In this document: positions 10,610-20,819 of the stretch, in pieces
Layout of the letters: each line of letters begins with the position of its first letter
Position numbering within the stretch: the first letter of the stretch is position 1
Source: Aphrocallistes beatrix
Taxonomy: Eukaryota; Porifera; Hexactinellida; Sceptrulophora; Aphrocallistidae
Reading direction: 5' to 3'
Assembly: GCA_963281255.1 (NCBI GenBank)
Contig: OY725488.1
Location: 5,925,524-5,989,523 of the forward strand
Length of the DNA stretch: 64,000 bases
Made by a program: the position numbers and the translations under genes
Notes under the pieces: generated by a model
Databases searched by the model: none
The model's input: only the letters and a program-made list of their open reading frames with translations
Told to the model about the DNA's origin: nothing

Positions 10610-11446
10610 TCAGATACCTAATTTCCTGGACGGGTTAAGATGTCTATTTTCCGGGACGGGATGGGAACATTCTGGAAAATCCAGGTAGCTAATTTTCGGG
10701 ACTGGACCAAAGTATCTAATCATACAGTCGAGTCGATTCAGTATAACCGATTAATAACGCCAACTACTTAAATAGCTACATCTAAATACAGTTATTTCGT
10801 ATTTTTATGTTATATGGGGGCAGAGACATAGCCAGGATGCGGTACATCAAAGGCTGTGCCCACTAAAATTTCACAAATTAGCTTTGGGTGCCGCAACTCA
10901 CGGAATGAATTGGAATTGCCGCACCCTAAACTGGGCAGGCTACACCACTGTATGGGGGGAGACTTCCGAGATGCTACAACTCAATTAAAAGATTTTTCAT
11001 TATTTGATTGTTAAGATAGTTTATATGTTCGTTTTATATACGTTAGTGATATGTTAGTGGTAAAAGTTCAATTAATAGCTTATCAAGAATGCGAAAATGC
11101 CAAAAGGAGAATAAGTACAAAAATAGTGAACCACGTTTCTAAATGTGTAAACCTCCGAGATGCGACATCATTTGGTAGATGCTTGTGCCAAATCTCTGAG
11201 GTTGTCCCATCTCGAGGTCCCCTCACCCATATAACCATAAAATACGAAATAACTGTATTTGTATGCAGCTATTTAAATGGTTGATGTGATTAATCGGTGT
11301 CACAATTACACTGAATCGACTTGATTGTATCATTAGGTACTTTGGTCCCGTCTGGAAATTAGGTACTTAGATTTTCCGGGATGGTCCCGTCCCGTTCCGG
11401 AAAATAGGCATCTTAACCCTTCCCATCCCCGAAATTAGGTATCTTT
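10610..11446. mobile_element. Large foldback element with ~205-bp arms
   Basis: The left arm (about 10610-10812) and the right arm (about 11236-11446) are imperfect reverse complements. They share gatacctaatttcc, ttaagatg[tc]ctattttccgg, gtcgattcagt and acagttatttcgtatttt. The arms are built from short GGGACGGGA-type subrepeats. The centre holds a separate hAT-type insertion and about 280 bp of unrecognised sequence. Exact ends and target duplication could not be fixed. Confidence 0.7.
10821..10950. mobile_element. 130-bp hAT-type MITE with 8-bp target duplication
   Basis: The element starts CAGAGACATAGCC and ends in the reverse complement of CAGTGGTGTAGCC, a typical hAT terminal pattern. 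The flanking 8-mers are identical: TATGGGGG at 10813-10820 and at 10951-10958. It is inserted inside the foldback element and is therefore younger than it. Confidence 0.85.
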
Positions 11447-11763
11447 TCTATTTTTTGCAGATAACAAATAATTTGAACCTCTTTTTTGCTCAAATATGAT
11501 ATTTTTGACCATTTTAAATATACTCTTTTGCTGTGATACCGTTAGGAAATTAAACATACGAAAAAACCTCATTTAACTATAATAGAAATGTACACTTGGA
11601 CATTTTCTACTTTTCATTGTACTGATATAACAATACATCATAATGAACCAAACTAATCAAGTATACTAACACAATACGTACGTACATATCCAATCAAAAG
11701 CAATAAATTCGAGATTATTCATAAAAGTTTCAAAAATCAAATACAGAGCTTATTTACATTTAA
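11447..11763. other. AT-rich spacer, nothing recognised
   Basis: About 300 bp between the foldback element and the stop codon of the SLC36 gene. It presumably contains that gene's 3' untranslated region. I see no structure worth naming. Confidence 0.4.
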
Positions 11764-13221
11764 TTAGGCAGTAGCAATCTTGTAAATAGCAACTCCGGTC
11801 CCTAGAATAGCACCGAACAGTCCGAACAGGATAATAAGTATATCCTTAATCACCCACACCTTGAAAGGGAGGCGATACCTCTTCGATCCCCAGAAGGTGA
11901 CAATTTCTATAGCAGCAGGAAAGATGAGAGCCAGGGAGGTGCTGCTACATGCCCCGATAAAGTCTATGAGGAGGTTGATGTTGCTGATAGCGATTGGAAC
12001 GAGCGCAGTGAAGATAACTACACAGGTACGGAATAATATCTGAAAGGTGAGCTTCCCTAGTGGAGACCCTATACGCCTTAGAAATACAGGCTCATATATT
12101 TCCATCGGAACGTAGAACTGTATGAAATAGGTGCTGATGATAGCCGTTGTTAGATACAGGGTTGCAATGGGGTAGAATACCTCATAGGGTGAACGTAAAA
12201 GGACCGGAAGGTTCATGGATATCACATTTTCTAAGTTTGAGCCGAATGCCAAGTAACCGACAATTCCCAAGACAAGGTACGAAGAGATCACTATCGTCAT
12301 TCCGCCCCACAAAATTGGTTGGAACAGTCTTGGGTTCGACATTTTGTTCTCTAGGGGTAGCACAGCCCCAATTCCTTCAAATGCGAAAATAACATTACCG
12401 AAGTAGAGTGGATACCCTAAGAGACTAGTGGAGAATGCCTGCACCCCTGGCCCTATCCCATCCTGTTCGGCAAACGTGATACAGCAGTAGACTAGAATGA
12501 CAATGGAGCTGAAGAGGTAGGAAAGGTTGGCGAGGGAGGAGAGGGGGGCTAGAGTTTTCAGAGTACGGATGTAGCTACCCAGAATGAAGATTGGCAGGAT
12601 CGCTACTACAATGATTCTATAGTCAATCGGTTCCAGGTGAGAACTTCTAAGTAAAATTACTACGTTTTTGGCAACAAATGCGATGTATGTACAACAGAAA
12701 CCTAACTGAGTGAGTGTCAGCATGCCATTAACCAAGTAGCGAGCAACCAGGCCAGAAAACCTAGTCTTGAACTTGTAAGCGACTGAGAGTTCTGCTACGT
12801 CCGCATAGCTGAGCGAAGGTAGCTGCATCTGCTGACACAGGTGGTGACTGCAGCTCACAATGAGAGTCATACAGTGAGTCGCTATGATGCCCATTATTAC
12901 AAGGCAGATGGGACCTAAGACGTAGCCGGAATCGTCCATAGCATTAGGCATACTCAGGAACCCAATCCCGATGTTCGCTTTCAAGATATGCATGAGCGTG
13001 GCGCCAGGTCCGGTTGAATTTAAATCCCTTTTATCTATATTGCTCTCCGAGATTGAGAAATAGGTAGGTCTGATTGAAGGTGGCAGTATTTCTGCACTCT
13101 CAAGGAACTCGCTATATATTGAGTCAGCGTCAGGGCCAAATTCAGATTTTCTATTGACTGGCGTTTTCTCACTCAATTTAACACGTGTACGCGTCAAGAT
13201 CTCAACTGTGTCGTCTGCCAT
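11764..13221 (-). CDS. SLC36-type proton-coupled amino acid transporter (PAT family)
   Basis: An intronless 485-residue frame. The open frame continues upstream to 13296 but without an ATG, so I start at the ATG of MADDTVEIL. After a ~65-residue cytosolic tail comes the family hallmark L-M-H-I-L-K-A-N-I-G-I-G-F-L-S-M-P-N-A in the first membrane segment. It continues with SGYVLGPICLVIMGIIATHC and the conserved CSHHLCQQ. Around 10-11 hydrophobic segments follow to the C-terminus, including FAFEGIGAVLPLENKM, a strongly conserved PAT/AAAP motif. Length fits human SLC36A1 (476 residues). Family members co-transport small neutral amino acids with protons out of lysosomes or across the plasma membrane, and some act as nutrient sensors for mTORC1. 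Substrate cannot be told from sequence. The paralogue (A1-A4) is not assigned. Confidence 0.88.
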   Translation of the reverse strand: MADDTVEILTRTRVKLSEKTPVNRKSEFGPDADSIYSEFLESAEILPPSIRPTYFSISESNIDKRDLNSTGPGATLMHILKANIGIGFLSMPNAMDDSGYVLGPICLVIMGIIATHCMTLIVSCSHHLCQQMQLPSLSYADVAELSVAYKFKTRFSGLVARYLVNGMLTLTQLGFCCTYIAFVAKNVVILLRSSHLEPIDYRIIVVAILPIFILGSYIRTLKTLAPLSSLANLSYLFSSIVILVYCCITFAEQDGIGPGVQAFSTSLLGYPLYFGNVIFAFEGIGAVLPLENKMSNPRLFQPILWGGMTIVISSYLVLGIVGYLAFGSNLENVISMNLPVLLRSPYEVFYPIATLYLTTAIISTYFIQFYVPMEIYEPVFLRRIGSPLGKLTFQILFRTCVVIFTALVPIAISNINLLIDFIGACSSTSLALIFPAAIEIVTFWGSKRYRLPFKVWVIKDILIILFGLFGAILGTGVAIYKIATA

Positions 13222-13469
13222 TGTTGAAATGAACAAGGACAAACTGGAAAAATTAAAAGCTAAGTATTTCTCTGGAAATATGCCTAAAACAACCAAATAT
13301 ATTATATTACAACTTATGATATGTAATGATCTTTAGACACAAAGTTAATGAAGCCCTATCTAATAGCATTTCATCAATCAGTGAATGTAAAGTACAATTG
13401 ATACGTATGAGAGCCATTCACTGGCTTAGATTCTTACATACAAATTGTCTACAGTAGGACTAGTATATA

Positions 13470-14006
13470 TTATTAACAAGCTCGCTTCGCGCTTGCTCGC
13501 GCTGCGCGGCTGGCGGACACTTCGTGTCCGCCGCAGGCTCCCTTCGGTCGCCTGGAGTCACATTGGTTAATTATAAGGGAGATAACATATCTAAATATGT
13601 CTGTTCTACTGTGCTAATCGATATCACTAGAAAAATCACCAAATTTGTCAATTTTAAAATTTTTGATGCGTAATGATGACGTCATAACAAAGTGATGAGT
13701 CATCATTTTTTGATGAAAGTCGCATCATATGTGAGGTATGTTAGTATACAGATTCTATTAAAATTTCAGCCTTCTATCTCCTATAATGGCTGAGTTATGC
13801 CCGAATAACTGTGTTGCTTAACTTTTAAAAATGTGACAATGACGTCATAATTCCATGATGAGTCGACATTTTGCTCTGAACTCAGAACTTACTGGAGCCA
13901 TAGCCAAAAGACTCCCACATGCCAAAAATTCTGCGCCCGGCAGTTTCTTCAATCAATTCGTTACAGATATATATATATACAATCATCGAGTTTTAATAGT
14001 AAGGAT
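13470..14006 (+). mobile_element. GC-hairpin-headed repeat, full copy
   Basis: It begins with a ~75-bp GC-rich head made of consecutive hairpins (for example GGCGGACACTTCGTGTCCGCC). An AT-rich body follows with a characteristic tgatgacgtcataacaaag, and the element ends ...tcgagttttaatagtaagg. The body is shared with 56820-57030 and 59810-59870, and the head with 14104, 58362, 59914 (reverse), 62131 and 63654. There is no coding capacity in this copy. Confidence 0.75.
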
Positions 14007-14103
14007 TAAGACAAATATTTACCATATGTACACATAACAAAATAAGACATTCAGTTGGCAACATTTAATATCTTGCAACTCTCTATTGTAAGGGATTTTA
14101 ATG

Positions 14104-14190
14104 GGTCTAGCGCACTTCGCGCACTTGCCTAGTGCGGCTAGCGAACATTTTGTGTTCGCAGGGTCGCCCTACGGGCGTCTGAGAATATCA
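14104..14190 (+). repeat. Isolated head of the GC-hairpin repeat family
   Basis: It contains gcgcacttcgcgcacttgcc, gcgaacattttgtgttcgc and cgccctacgggcg, the same hairpin series as the head at 13477, in degraded form. Confidence 0.65.
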
Positions 14191-14363
14191 ACAAATTCAG
14201 AGGTCCCGACGGGTGCCTAATATTGATTACTTTCCCTAATCCATTTTAAATTTGCTTACTTTATGAATTTATTGTAAAAAAAAAGATCAATATAAGATCG
14301 AAAATAGGATATTTGAAACCGAAACCCTTCATTTCATAACAACAGGTCAATAGTTGAAAGCTA

Positions 14364-14521
14364 CAGTGGAATTCGCTTATTAGCAATTCGGGTTTTGCTC
14401 ATAAAATGGTTGCTAATACGCGAAGTTGCTAATAAGGGAACAGAATTAACACAAAATCTTCACCTGAGACCTGAAAATTGGTTGCTAATAGAGCAATATT
14501 GCTAATAAGTAAATTCCACTG
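14364..14521. mobile_element. 158-bp MITE, CAGTGGAATTCGCTTATTAG family
   Basis: The ends CAGTGGAATTCGCTTATTAG and its near reverse complement (ending TAAATTCCACTG) lie between TA dinucleotides. The interior repeats the words 'gctaataag' and 'ttgctaata'. A 49-bp miniature of the same family lies at 34684-34732. Confidence 0.82.
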
Positions 14522-14529
14522 TAGTTTAT

Positions 14530-14800
14530 AGTATATTTTTGAGGTTTGTTTACTTTATGTATCTATTGTAAACAAGAGTAAACAAATAATTTATCTATAG
14601 ATTCAAATATGATATTCAGAAATCTAGAACCCCATGTCAAGCGTTGGGAGCTATTCTCTAGTATAGTTTTCAAAATTCGTCGAATGGTGTGAAAATATGT
14701 ACATAAAGGTAATGTAATATATCTTGTATAGAAAAGGTGTGAAAAATTGTTTTCCATTTTTTGCAGACCTCTCACCACCTCAACCAGATTTTAAACCCCT
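14530..14800 (+). repeat. Dispersed copy of the ~140-bp array unit
   Basis: It carries tttgtttactttatgtatct, aatatgatattcagaaatct, accccatgtcaagcgttgg and gaatggtgtgaaaatatgta. These are the same words, in opposite orientation, as the tandem array at 23.2-25.1 kb, and in the same order as 62310-62500. Confidence 0.7.
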
Positions 14801-15239
14801 GAGAACATATCAGTATGGATTCGGGGGTTCTATAAACTTCTATAAACTTTATTTGTACTTTTTAATATATAAAATATAATCATAGTACATCTGTACAATT
14901 GTACATGTGCAGGCGTTTTAAGGGGTTTAATATGTAGATTTCTTATGGGAAGTAGCATCATACCTTAGCATGGCTCACTAAGTAAACATGCAAAGACTTT
15001 TAAGCACCTTTCAAGAGAATCGATTATAAATACTATACAACATAGCATGTCATAATTTAATTCACTTGCATACCTTCAATCTTATCAAGGCTGGCAGCTG
15101 ATAATTGTTCACTTAAAATTTCTTAGCACTTTCGATTACTTTCTGTCACACCAGGCGCATATTTGACGGCTTCCATGAATGGATGCCAATTTAACCTCTG
15201 CAGCTCTGATCTTAAATCAGTTCGCATTAGAATTAGCAA
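14801..15239. other. Spacer, nothing recognised
   Basis: AT-rich spacer downstream of the RRM-F-box gene, probably its 3' untranslated region. I see no repeat ends and no coding frame. Confidence 0.4.
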
Positions 15240-17276
15240 TCAAGAAAGTTCCCAAGTATCTTGTGAGTAGATGACATCATCAGAAGTGAGAAAATTCGTT
15301 TCTTCTCCTTCGATATTTTCTTCATCTGAATTGGCTCCAATAATGCAGAGCTGAGTTGTTGTTAATCCCGCAAGCGCTAGAGAGGTGTCATTTGTCTGAT
15401 CAAAGAAATAGTTGGGCGCACAATCATCGTCCCAATTTTCCTCACAAGTCAAGGTGAACCCCCCGTTATCAGGAGCAGGCACAGGGTACGCGATGGGGCG
15501 ATCTAGCTCCGGGAATGCAGTGATATCTGGCTCTGTGGACAAGTGTAGGGGCTCGGACTCTATTTCTGAATACGAATCATCTGGAGGGGTAAATATGAAC
15601 ATTTCTGTGTTTAAACTATGTGCGAATGAGATATTAGAAGAATCTATCAGTGTTAATCCCACTCCCGACTCTTCGAAAAACTTCTGTTGCTCCTCTTGAG
15701 TGACATTGGTACCACCAAATGCCCAGTGGATTCTCTGAGAGCTCGACAAGTTGTGACTGTAGAGATGAATTAGAAGGGGAGGGAAACAGTGAGCGGAAAC
15801 CTGATCACACGAACTCAAGTCTAAGTGGTGAAGAGATGAACTATTCTCAATTATACTGGACACTCCAATGTCTGTAATGCCTGGACACATTCGAGCTGTG
15901 AAGGAATGCAAATTGAGCTGTAAACTTAGTAAGCCTATATCCGTGATCAAGTGCAGGTACGATATGTCAAGAGTAGACAGGTGGCAGCAGTCTTTGAGGT
16001 GTGAAATGCCAATGTCACTCACCTTGTGACAACCTGGAATTATGAGAGAGGTGAGATTTGTAGCTTTAGCTGCCAATGTCTGCAGGAATGAATCTGATAG
16101 TAACTGTTGGTGAGACAGATCGAGCTGCTGTAGTGCAGTATTGCTTGAGGGACATGTCAGGTAAAAATGTGCAGCCGTGTCAAATGTCATACGAGTTCTG
16201 GTAAAATATAGAGAGCGGAGATTGGGACAGGCAGAGATATCTTGCAGTACTTGCGGAGTGAGAGAGTAACATTGTGAGAGGTTGAGAGATAACAGACCAG
16301 GACTCTGGGAGCAGAGAGAGCTGACTGCCTGAGGAGACAATCGAGGGCAGCCGCTAGCGTTGAAATGCCGCAGAGATCCGGTCAACATCCGCAGACAGTT
16401 CCCAGTCACGCGCTTCGACTCGCTGATGTTGAGCGAGATCAAATCTCTTCGATCGTTGATTACCCACCAAAGTAGCTTCTCAGACAATCCGTAACAGCCG
16501 CTCATGCAGAGGTGCCGGATCCCTTTGCAGCAAGTGAATAGCTTCTGTATAGGTTCTATCGCTAGTTGAACGCCTGTGATGTCTAGGGTTGTGAGCTGAG
16601 GCGCGTAATGTGCGATCACTTCTAAACAACCGGGTGTTAGAAATCGCGAGGAGGCAGATAAATCGAGTGAGAGGAGAGTTGTACCCGTTCTGGAGAGGAA
16701 GAGAGCAAGAAGCTCGCTGGTTAGTCCGACAGTAGATTTGAAATGCCAGAGAGAAAATACGTCACAAAACGAGAGCGATCTCTTGACAGACCAACACTGT
16801 CTGCACAACCAGTAGAATATTCGGCAGGTCTCTTCCAATCGACACAGGGAAGATAGATCCAGGAACTCTAAAATGTAAACCCAGACACCGGATGGCAATT
16901 CTAGCAGATGCTGGTTCTCGCATAGTTTCATATCTATCCGCTCGATCAGAGGTATAATGTCTGTCTTAACGAAAGGAACTGAAACTGATCCGATTTTAGA
17001 CTTAATCTTAGTTTGAGCAACTTCAATACGAAGCTCTCTGCCTCCCAATTTGATGTTAGAATCTTCAGATAATGCCAATTTCATGCTAGCTTCATTATAG
17101 AAAGTGATGAATGAAGTGCCTGATGGATTTCGAATGCCATTGTGCCCCCTTTTCGAGGGTAGAACACAGTTCTTAATAGGTCCAAATGTAGAAAACAAAT
17201 CATGAACTTCTTGATAGCCAGACGTATAGGGGATGTTAGAAATAAATATCTTGTAGTTAGTTCTACTTTTAGACAT
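15240..17276 (-). CDS. RRM-F-box-leucine-rich repeat fusion protein
   Basis: Intronless, 678 residues from a true ATG. Residues ~7-85 form an RNA-recognition motif, with RNP2-like IFISNIPY and an RNP1-position segment GTSFITFY. Residues ~118-165 are an F-box: ELPSGVWVYILEFLDLSSLC followed by RLEETCRIFYWLCRQ. Residues ~185-530 are AMN1/FBXL-type leucine-rich repeats (LTSLIIPGCHKVSDIGIS, LSTLDISYLHLITDIGL and others). The last ~120 residues are acidic and aromatic with no domain I know. F-box/LRR proteins are substrate adaptors of SCF (Skp1-Cullin-1) ubiquitin ligases. An RNA-binding module on the same chain suggests that the substrate is an RNA-bound protein, or that ligase recruitment is guided by RNA; this is inference. 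I do not recognise a named vertebrate orthologue. Confidence 0.82.
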   Translation of the reverse strand: MSKSRTNYKIFISNIPYTSGYQEVHDLFSTFGPIKNCVLPSKRGHNGIRNPSGTSFITFYNEASMKLALSEDSNIKLGGRELRIEVAQTKIKSKIGSVSVPFVKTDIIPLIERIDMKLCENQHLLELPSGVWVYILEFLDLSSLCRLEETCRIFYWLCRQCWSVKRSLSFCDVFSLWHFKSTVGLTSELLALFLSRTGTTLLSLDLSASSRFLTPGCLEVIAHYAPQLTTLDITGVQLAIEPIQKLFTCCKGIRHLCMSGCYGLSEKLLWWVINDRRDLISLNISESKRVTGNCLRMLTGSLRHFNASGCPRLSPQAVSSLCSQSPGLLSLNLSQCYSLTPQVLQDISACPNLRSLYFTRTRMTFDTAAHFYLTCPSSNTALQQLDLSHQQLLSDSFLQTLAAKATNLTSLIIPGCHKVSDIGISHLKDCCHLSTLDISYLHLITDIGLLSLQLNLHSFTARMCPGITDIGVSSIIENSSSLHHLDLSSCDQVSAHCFPPLLIHLYSHNLSSSQRIHWAFGGTNVTQEEQQKFFEESGVGLTLIDSSNISFAHSLNTEMFIFTPPDDSYSEIESEPLHLSTEPDITAFPELDRPIAYPVPAPDNGGFTLTCEENWDDDCAPNYFFDQTNDTSLALAGLTTTQLCIIGANSDEENIEGEETNFLTSDDVIYSQDTWELS

Positions 17277-17420
17277 AGAGAAATAAAGCTAAACGCTAGT
17301 TAATTAAAGTAGCAAGTCAGAGCTGTGTAAAATAAAACTCTATATCGAGGAGGTATATATATATATTTTTCGAGAATACTGGTAGCATCTTCACCCAGAA
17401 GTTTTGAGACTACAGCGACG

Positions 17421-17571
17421 GCGCCACGGGTTTAGAAGTGGTCCGGTTTTTACCGAACCAACCTGACCACTTTTAAAAAGTTGTCCAGTTTAACAGGACC
17501 AACCTGGGGGCACTTTTGAAAAGTGGTCCGGTTAAAACTGGACCAACCGGAACAGTGGCGCCGGCCCTGGA
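17421..17571. mobile_element. ~150-bp palindromic GC-end element (GCGCCAC...)
   Basis: Near-palindrome between 'ggcgccacggg' and 'cagtggcgccgg', with internal copies of agtggtccggtt and its complement. A related remnant lies near 33715-33765 (gcgccacagatttagaaatg gtccgattt). There is no clear target duplication. Confidence 0.6.
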
Positions 17572-17989
17572 CTAAGTGAATTATAACTCTAGCATTTAGA
17601 CCTGCAAATCAAGTTCTTTTGACTGGCAAATCGTTAAATCATTGGCACCTTATCGTCTTTCTATAAGTAGATTTATAAAATAATTTGAAGAGACTTGGCT
17701 AGTAGGCCAGTTTTCACCCATTTGGTGGAATGTATTCGACGAACACACCTACTGTCCTAGAACTAATAATAATCTAGAGGGATGGCATAATAAACTTAAA
17801 AGGAATTTCATTATTAACAATATTTTAAAAGTTCACTTCATATTAAAATTGATATGTTTTATTTTTATTTTATTATTATTATTAGCAATGAGTATTAAAC
17901 AAAAGCAATCATAAATTGATTCCACCTGAAACCATCACAATAGCGAAATGAACTGTTCACTGGGATTTAGTATCATTCAGCTTAGGACC

Positions 17990-18066
17990 AATTTTCCATG
18001 AAAAAATTGGTCCGGGTGGACCAAAACTCCATGGAAAATTGGTCCCCCGGACCAATTTTCCAGTGA
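17990..18066. repeat. GGTCC-type repeat, short copy
   Basis: A palindromic block of gaccaattttccatg, aaaaaattggtccgg and ggaccaattttccagtgaca. It belongs to the same family as the copies at 21.57, 27.05, 30.24 and 40.86 kb, whose ends read 'tgtcac' / 'gtgaca'. Confidence 0.75.
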
Positions 18067-18415
18067 CAGACTCATTCCAGCATTGAACACTAACCAATGC
18101 ATCGCTCCACTGAGAAATTATAGGAATAGAGGTAAGGGAAGCTAAAATTTCGATCGCTGCAAAAGTAAACGATTTTTGATGGTAATTAGTTTGTTAAATA
18201 TTACAACAGTAAGTACAGCAGCAGTATTGCTTGAATCCCACAGTTCTAAATCAATATTATAAAATCACTAGAGCAAAATATATTTTTAATTTGGAGTATA
18301 CAAGTTTAAATTCTAGGGGGTAGATATATAAAATAATTCTACAAAATATCTTAGTGGAGGGTTTAGAAAAAGAAATAAAATCAAGTCTTCTAGGCGTTGA
18401 GGGAGAAAAATGGCA

Positions 18416-19030
18416 TTAATATTTCTGAAAGCAACCATCTTCAGTACTATTCACACAAATAATAGAATCATTATTGTCTAGTGCTATACCAGATAAGAAG
18501 ATGAGATGTCCTCTACCTAATGGGTGCTTAAGGACTCCATTAGGAGAGAAAATACGGATTTCTGAAGTTTCAGGAATTGAATGGTCAGAAATAAGAAAGT
18601 TGCCTTTGGAATCCAAAGTGAAAAACAAGGCTACACTCATTGGCTGTCTCTGTCCAGTTAGCTGAATTGTTCTCTGAAGTTGACATTCTTTGCTGTAACA
18701 GTAGATCTCATTATTACGTTGAGATAATATGAAGATAGAATTAGAATAGATCTTAATGTCAGTTGGCACACTTATTTTTCCGTAAGCAAACAATTTTGAA
18801 AATGTAAGATTTGAATGAAATATTTGAATTCACCGGTAGGTAAAATCACACACATAAACAAATCCTTCTTCATAACACAGACCAAATATATCATTAAACA
18901 ACCTGGTGTATTACCTCGTGATCCTGTTTGCTTCAAAAACTTTCCGGATTTATCGAACTTCAACAAATAACTCTCTTTATCAGCAACAAACAATTTCTTC
19001 TCGGATAAACAAATATCATGAGGCGATGGA
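18416..19030 (-). pseudogene. C-terminal NHL beta-propeller remnant
   Basis: On the minus strand, two adjoining frames together read as NHL repeats: PHDICLSEKKLFVADKES, FDKSGKFLKQTGSRGNT, then FAYGKISVPTDIKIYSNS, LFFTLDSKGNFLISDHS and GHLIFLSGIALDNNDSIICV to a stop at 18416. Compared with the sister copy at 34.75-35.33 kb, one T is missing near 18890, so the frame shifts, and an in-frame TGA follows the FTYR motif. The sequence stops matching at about 19029 with no splice acceptor there. It is therefore the broken C-terminal half of a gene whose N-terminal half probably lies at 25.15-25.72 kb. NHL propellers in animals usually bind RNA or protein in TRIM-like ubiquitin ligases. Confidence 0.72.
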
Positions 19031-19329
19031 TATATCATTGAGTGAAATTTAATTTATACTGGACTTAAGGAATCGCTCTGAGGATGACAGGAATGACAGG
19101 GATCCAGCTCTCAGTCAACCCTCAATTCCTATTAGAACACCAGTATCTCTAACAGGTACTGTCAATCGCTTCTCACTGAACATGAGGACTCAGTTAGTAA
19201 AATTGTTTATAATTGGATTTCAATTTCTAATTAGTTTGTAACGAAATAATTGGGATATTTCACTCTCGAATTAATTTAATAAACAGAAATACACACAAAT
19301 TACAAACAAAAAAACTCAAAAATAAAAAA

Positions 19330-20790
19330 ACAAAGGGTTTGGGTGAGTTTGGAGTAAAGAGGGGCTACGAGGTGGACGAGGAGGAGGAGGTTGGGATGTC
19401 TGGCGGAGGGGCTGGCATCCTGCTCGCAGCAATAGGAGGAGGAGCTGGAATGAGCTGATTTGTAGCAAATTTCTAAGTGCTCTTTTAGTATCTTAGCTTG
19501 GTCCTGAAATGCGATTTTCCATTCTGGCTTTGGTCCTTTGTAGGAACATCTTTCTCTTGGCTGACCCTCAGCGTATGTAGCAATTTCTCCCCCAATGTTT
19601 CAACGGTTGTCATTTTTGATTTGGTTTCAAATCATTTGTATTTACAGTTCTCTGACAGTTGCCAGTCAAATGCTAGTGAAGTTTTTTAATCACCCATAAC
19701 AAGATAAGAACGAATTACCTTAAATTGACTGTTTTTACTTTTTCTATTCGTTAGCTTGTCTCTAACCATCTTTGCTGGGTCTTGGAAATGAATGTTCATT
19801 GGCCACCAGCCTCTGGTCTCGATCCTTTATAAGAACATCCTTCCCTACTATAAGGATGAGTAGGAACAGATCTCTAATTCATCTTTTTCACATGTTGGCT
19901 GGTTCCCGAAATGTTATTTCTTCTGGCCACCAGCATGGTCTCGGTCCTATATAAGAACAGCGCTCTCTATCCGCATATTAAAATACGTTAGAATTACTAA
20001 GCTATATTTGTAAGTGCATAATCTTCAAATTTGTCGCTAGCAGGATATTGAGGAGGAGCTGGGATATCTGGCGGAGGGGCTGGAATGTGATATATTATTG
20101 CCGCCTCGTAGGCTATTTGCAGTTTCTCTTTCTGCATCTTGGCTGGATCTTCGAAGTGAATTTCCATTGGCCACCAGCTGGGAACAGGCCCCGATATGAT
20201 GCTTTATCCCTGCTCTGGTCCTGAGCTATAAAAGATCTCATTTTCTGGTCCTAAGCTATAAAAGATCTCATTTTCGTCCTCATAAATTCAACGGTTGTCA
20301 TTTTTGATTTGGTTTCTAATCGTTTGTATTTATAGTTCTCTGTACAGATGCCTATCCAGTCAAATGCTAGTGAAGTTTTTTAATCATCCATAACAAGATA
20401 AGAACGAATTATATTAAATTGACTGTATTTACTTTTTCTACTCGTTAGCTTTCCTCTAACCATCTTTGCTGGGTCTTGGAAATGAATTTCCATTGGCCAC
20501 CAGTTTGTTTTTGGTCCTCTGTATAAGGATCTATCTCTGCTCTAATAAACACAGAAATACACACAAATTACAAACAAAATACGCTCAAAGATCAAAAAGG
20601 GTTTGGGTGGGTTTGGGGTAAAGAGGGGGAGTGGGCAACGGAATAGAGGGTTGCAGCAACATATCTTGGGGAGGAGGTGGGATGTCTGGCCGAAGGGCTG
20701 GTATATGATGAATTATGGCAGCCTCACATGCTTTTCCATTTTTTCTTTTAGCATCTTTGCTCGGTCTTGGAAGTGGATATCAATTTTTAA
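19330..20790 (-). pseudogene. Cluster of decayed copies of a proline-rich coding unit
   Basis: At least six segments (near 19500, 19780, 19900, 20150, 20480 and 20760) translate on the minus strand to variants of WWPMEIHFQDPAKM, sometimes preceded by YKGPKPE-like residues. The best copy (20040-20190) continues QKEKLQIAYEAAIIYHIPA and then PPPDIPAPPQYPAS. Copies are frame-shifted relative to one another or interrupted by stops, so no complete gene is visible. A direct repeat covers the neighbouring 'gtttgggtgggtttgg' blocks at 19335 and 20590. I do not recognise the protein. It looks like a tandemly duplicated small gene or exon in decay. Confidence 0.5.
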
Positions 20791-20819
20791 ACAATTGTTA
20801 TGCATATTTGAATAGCAAT

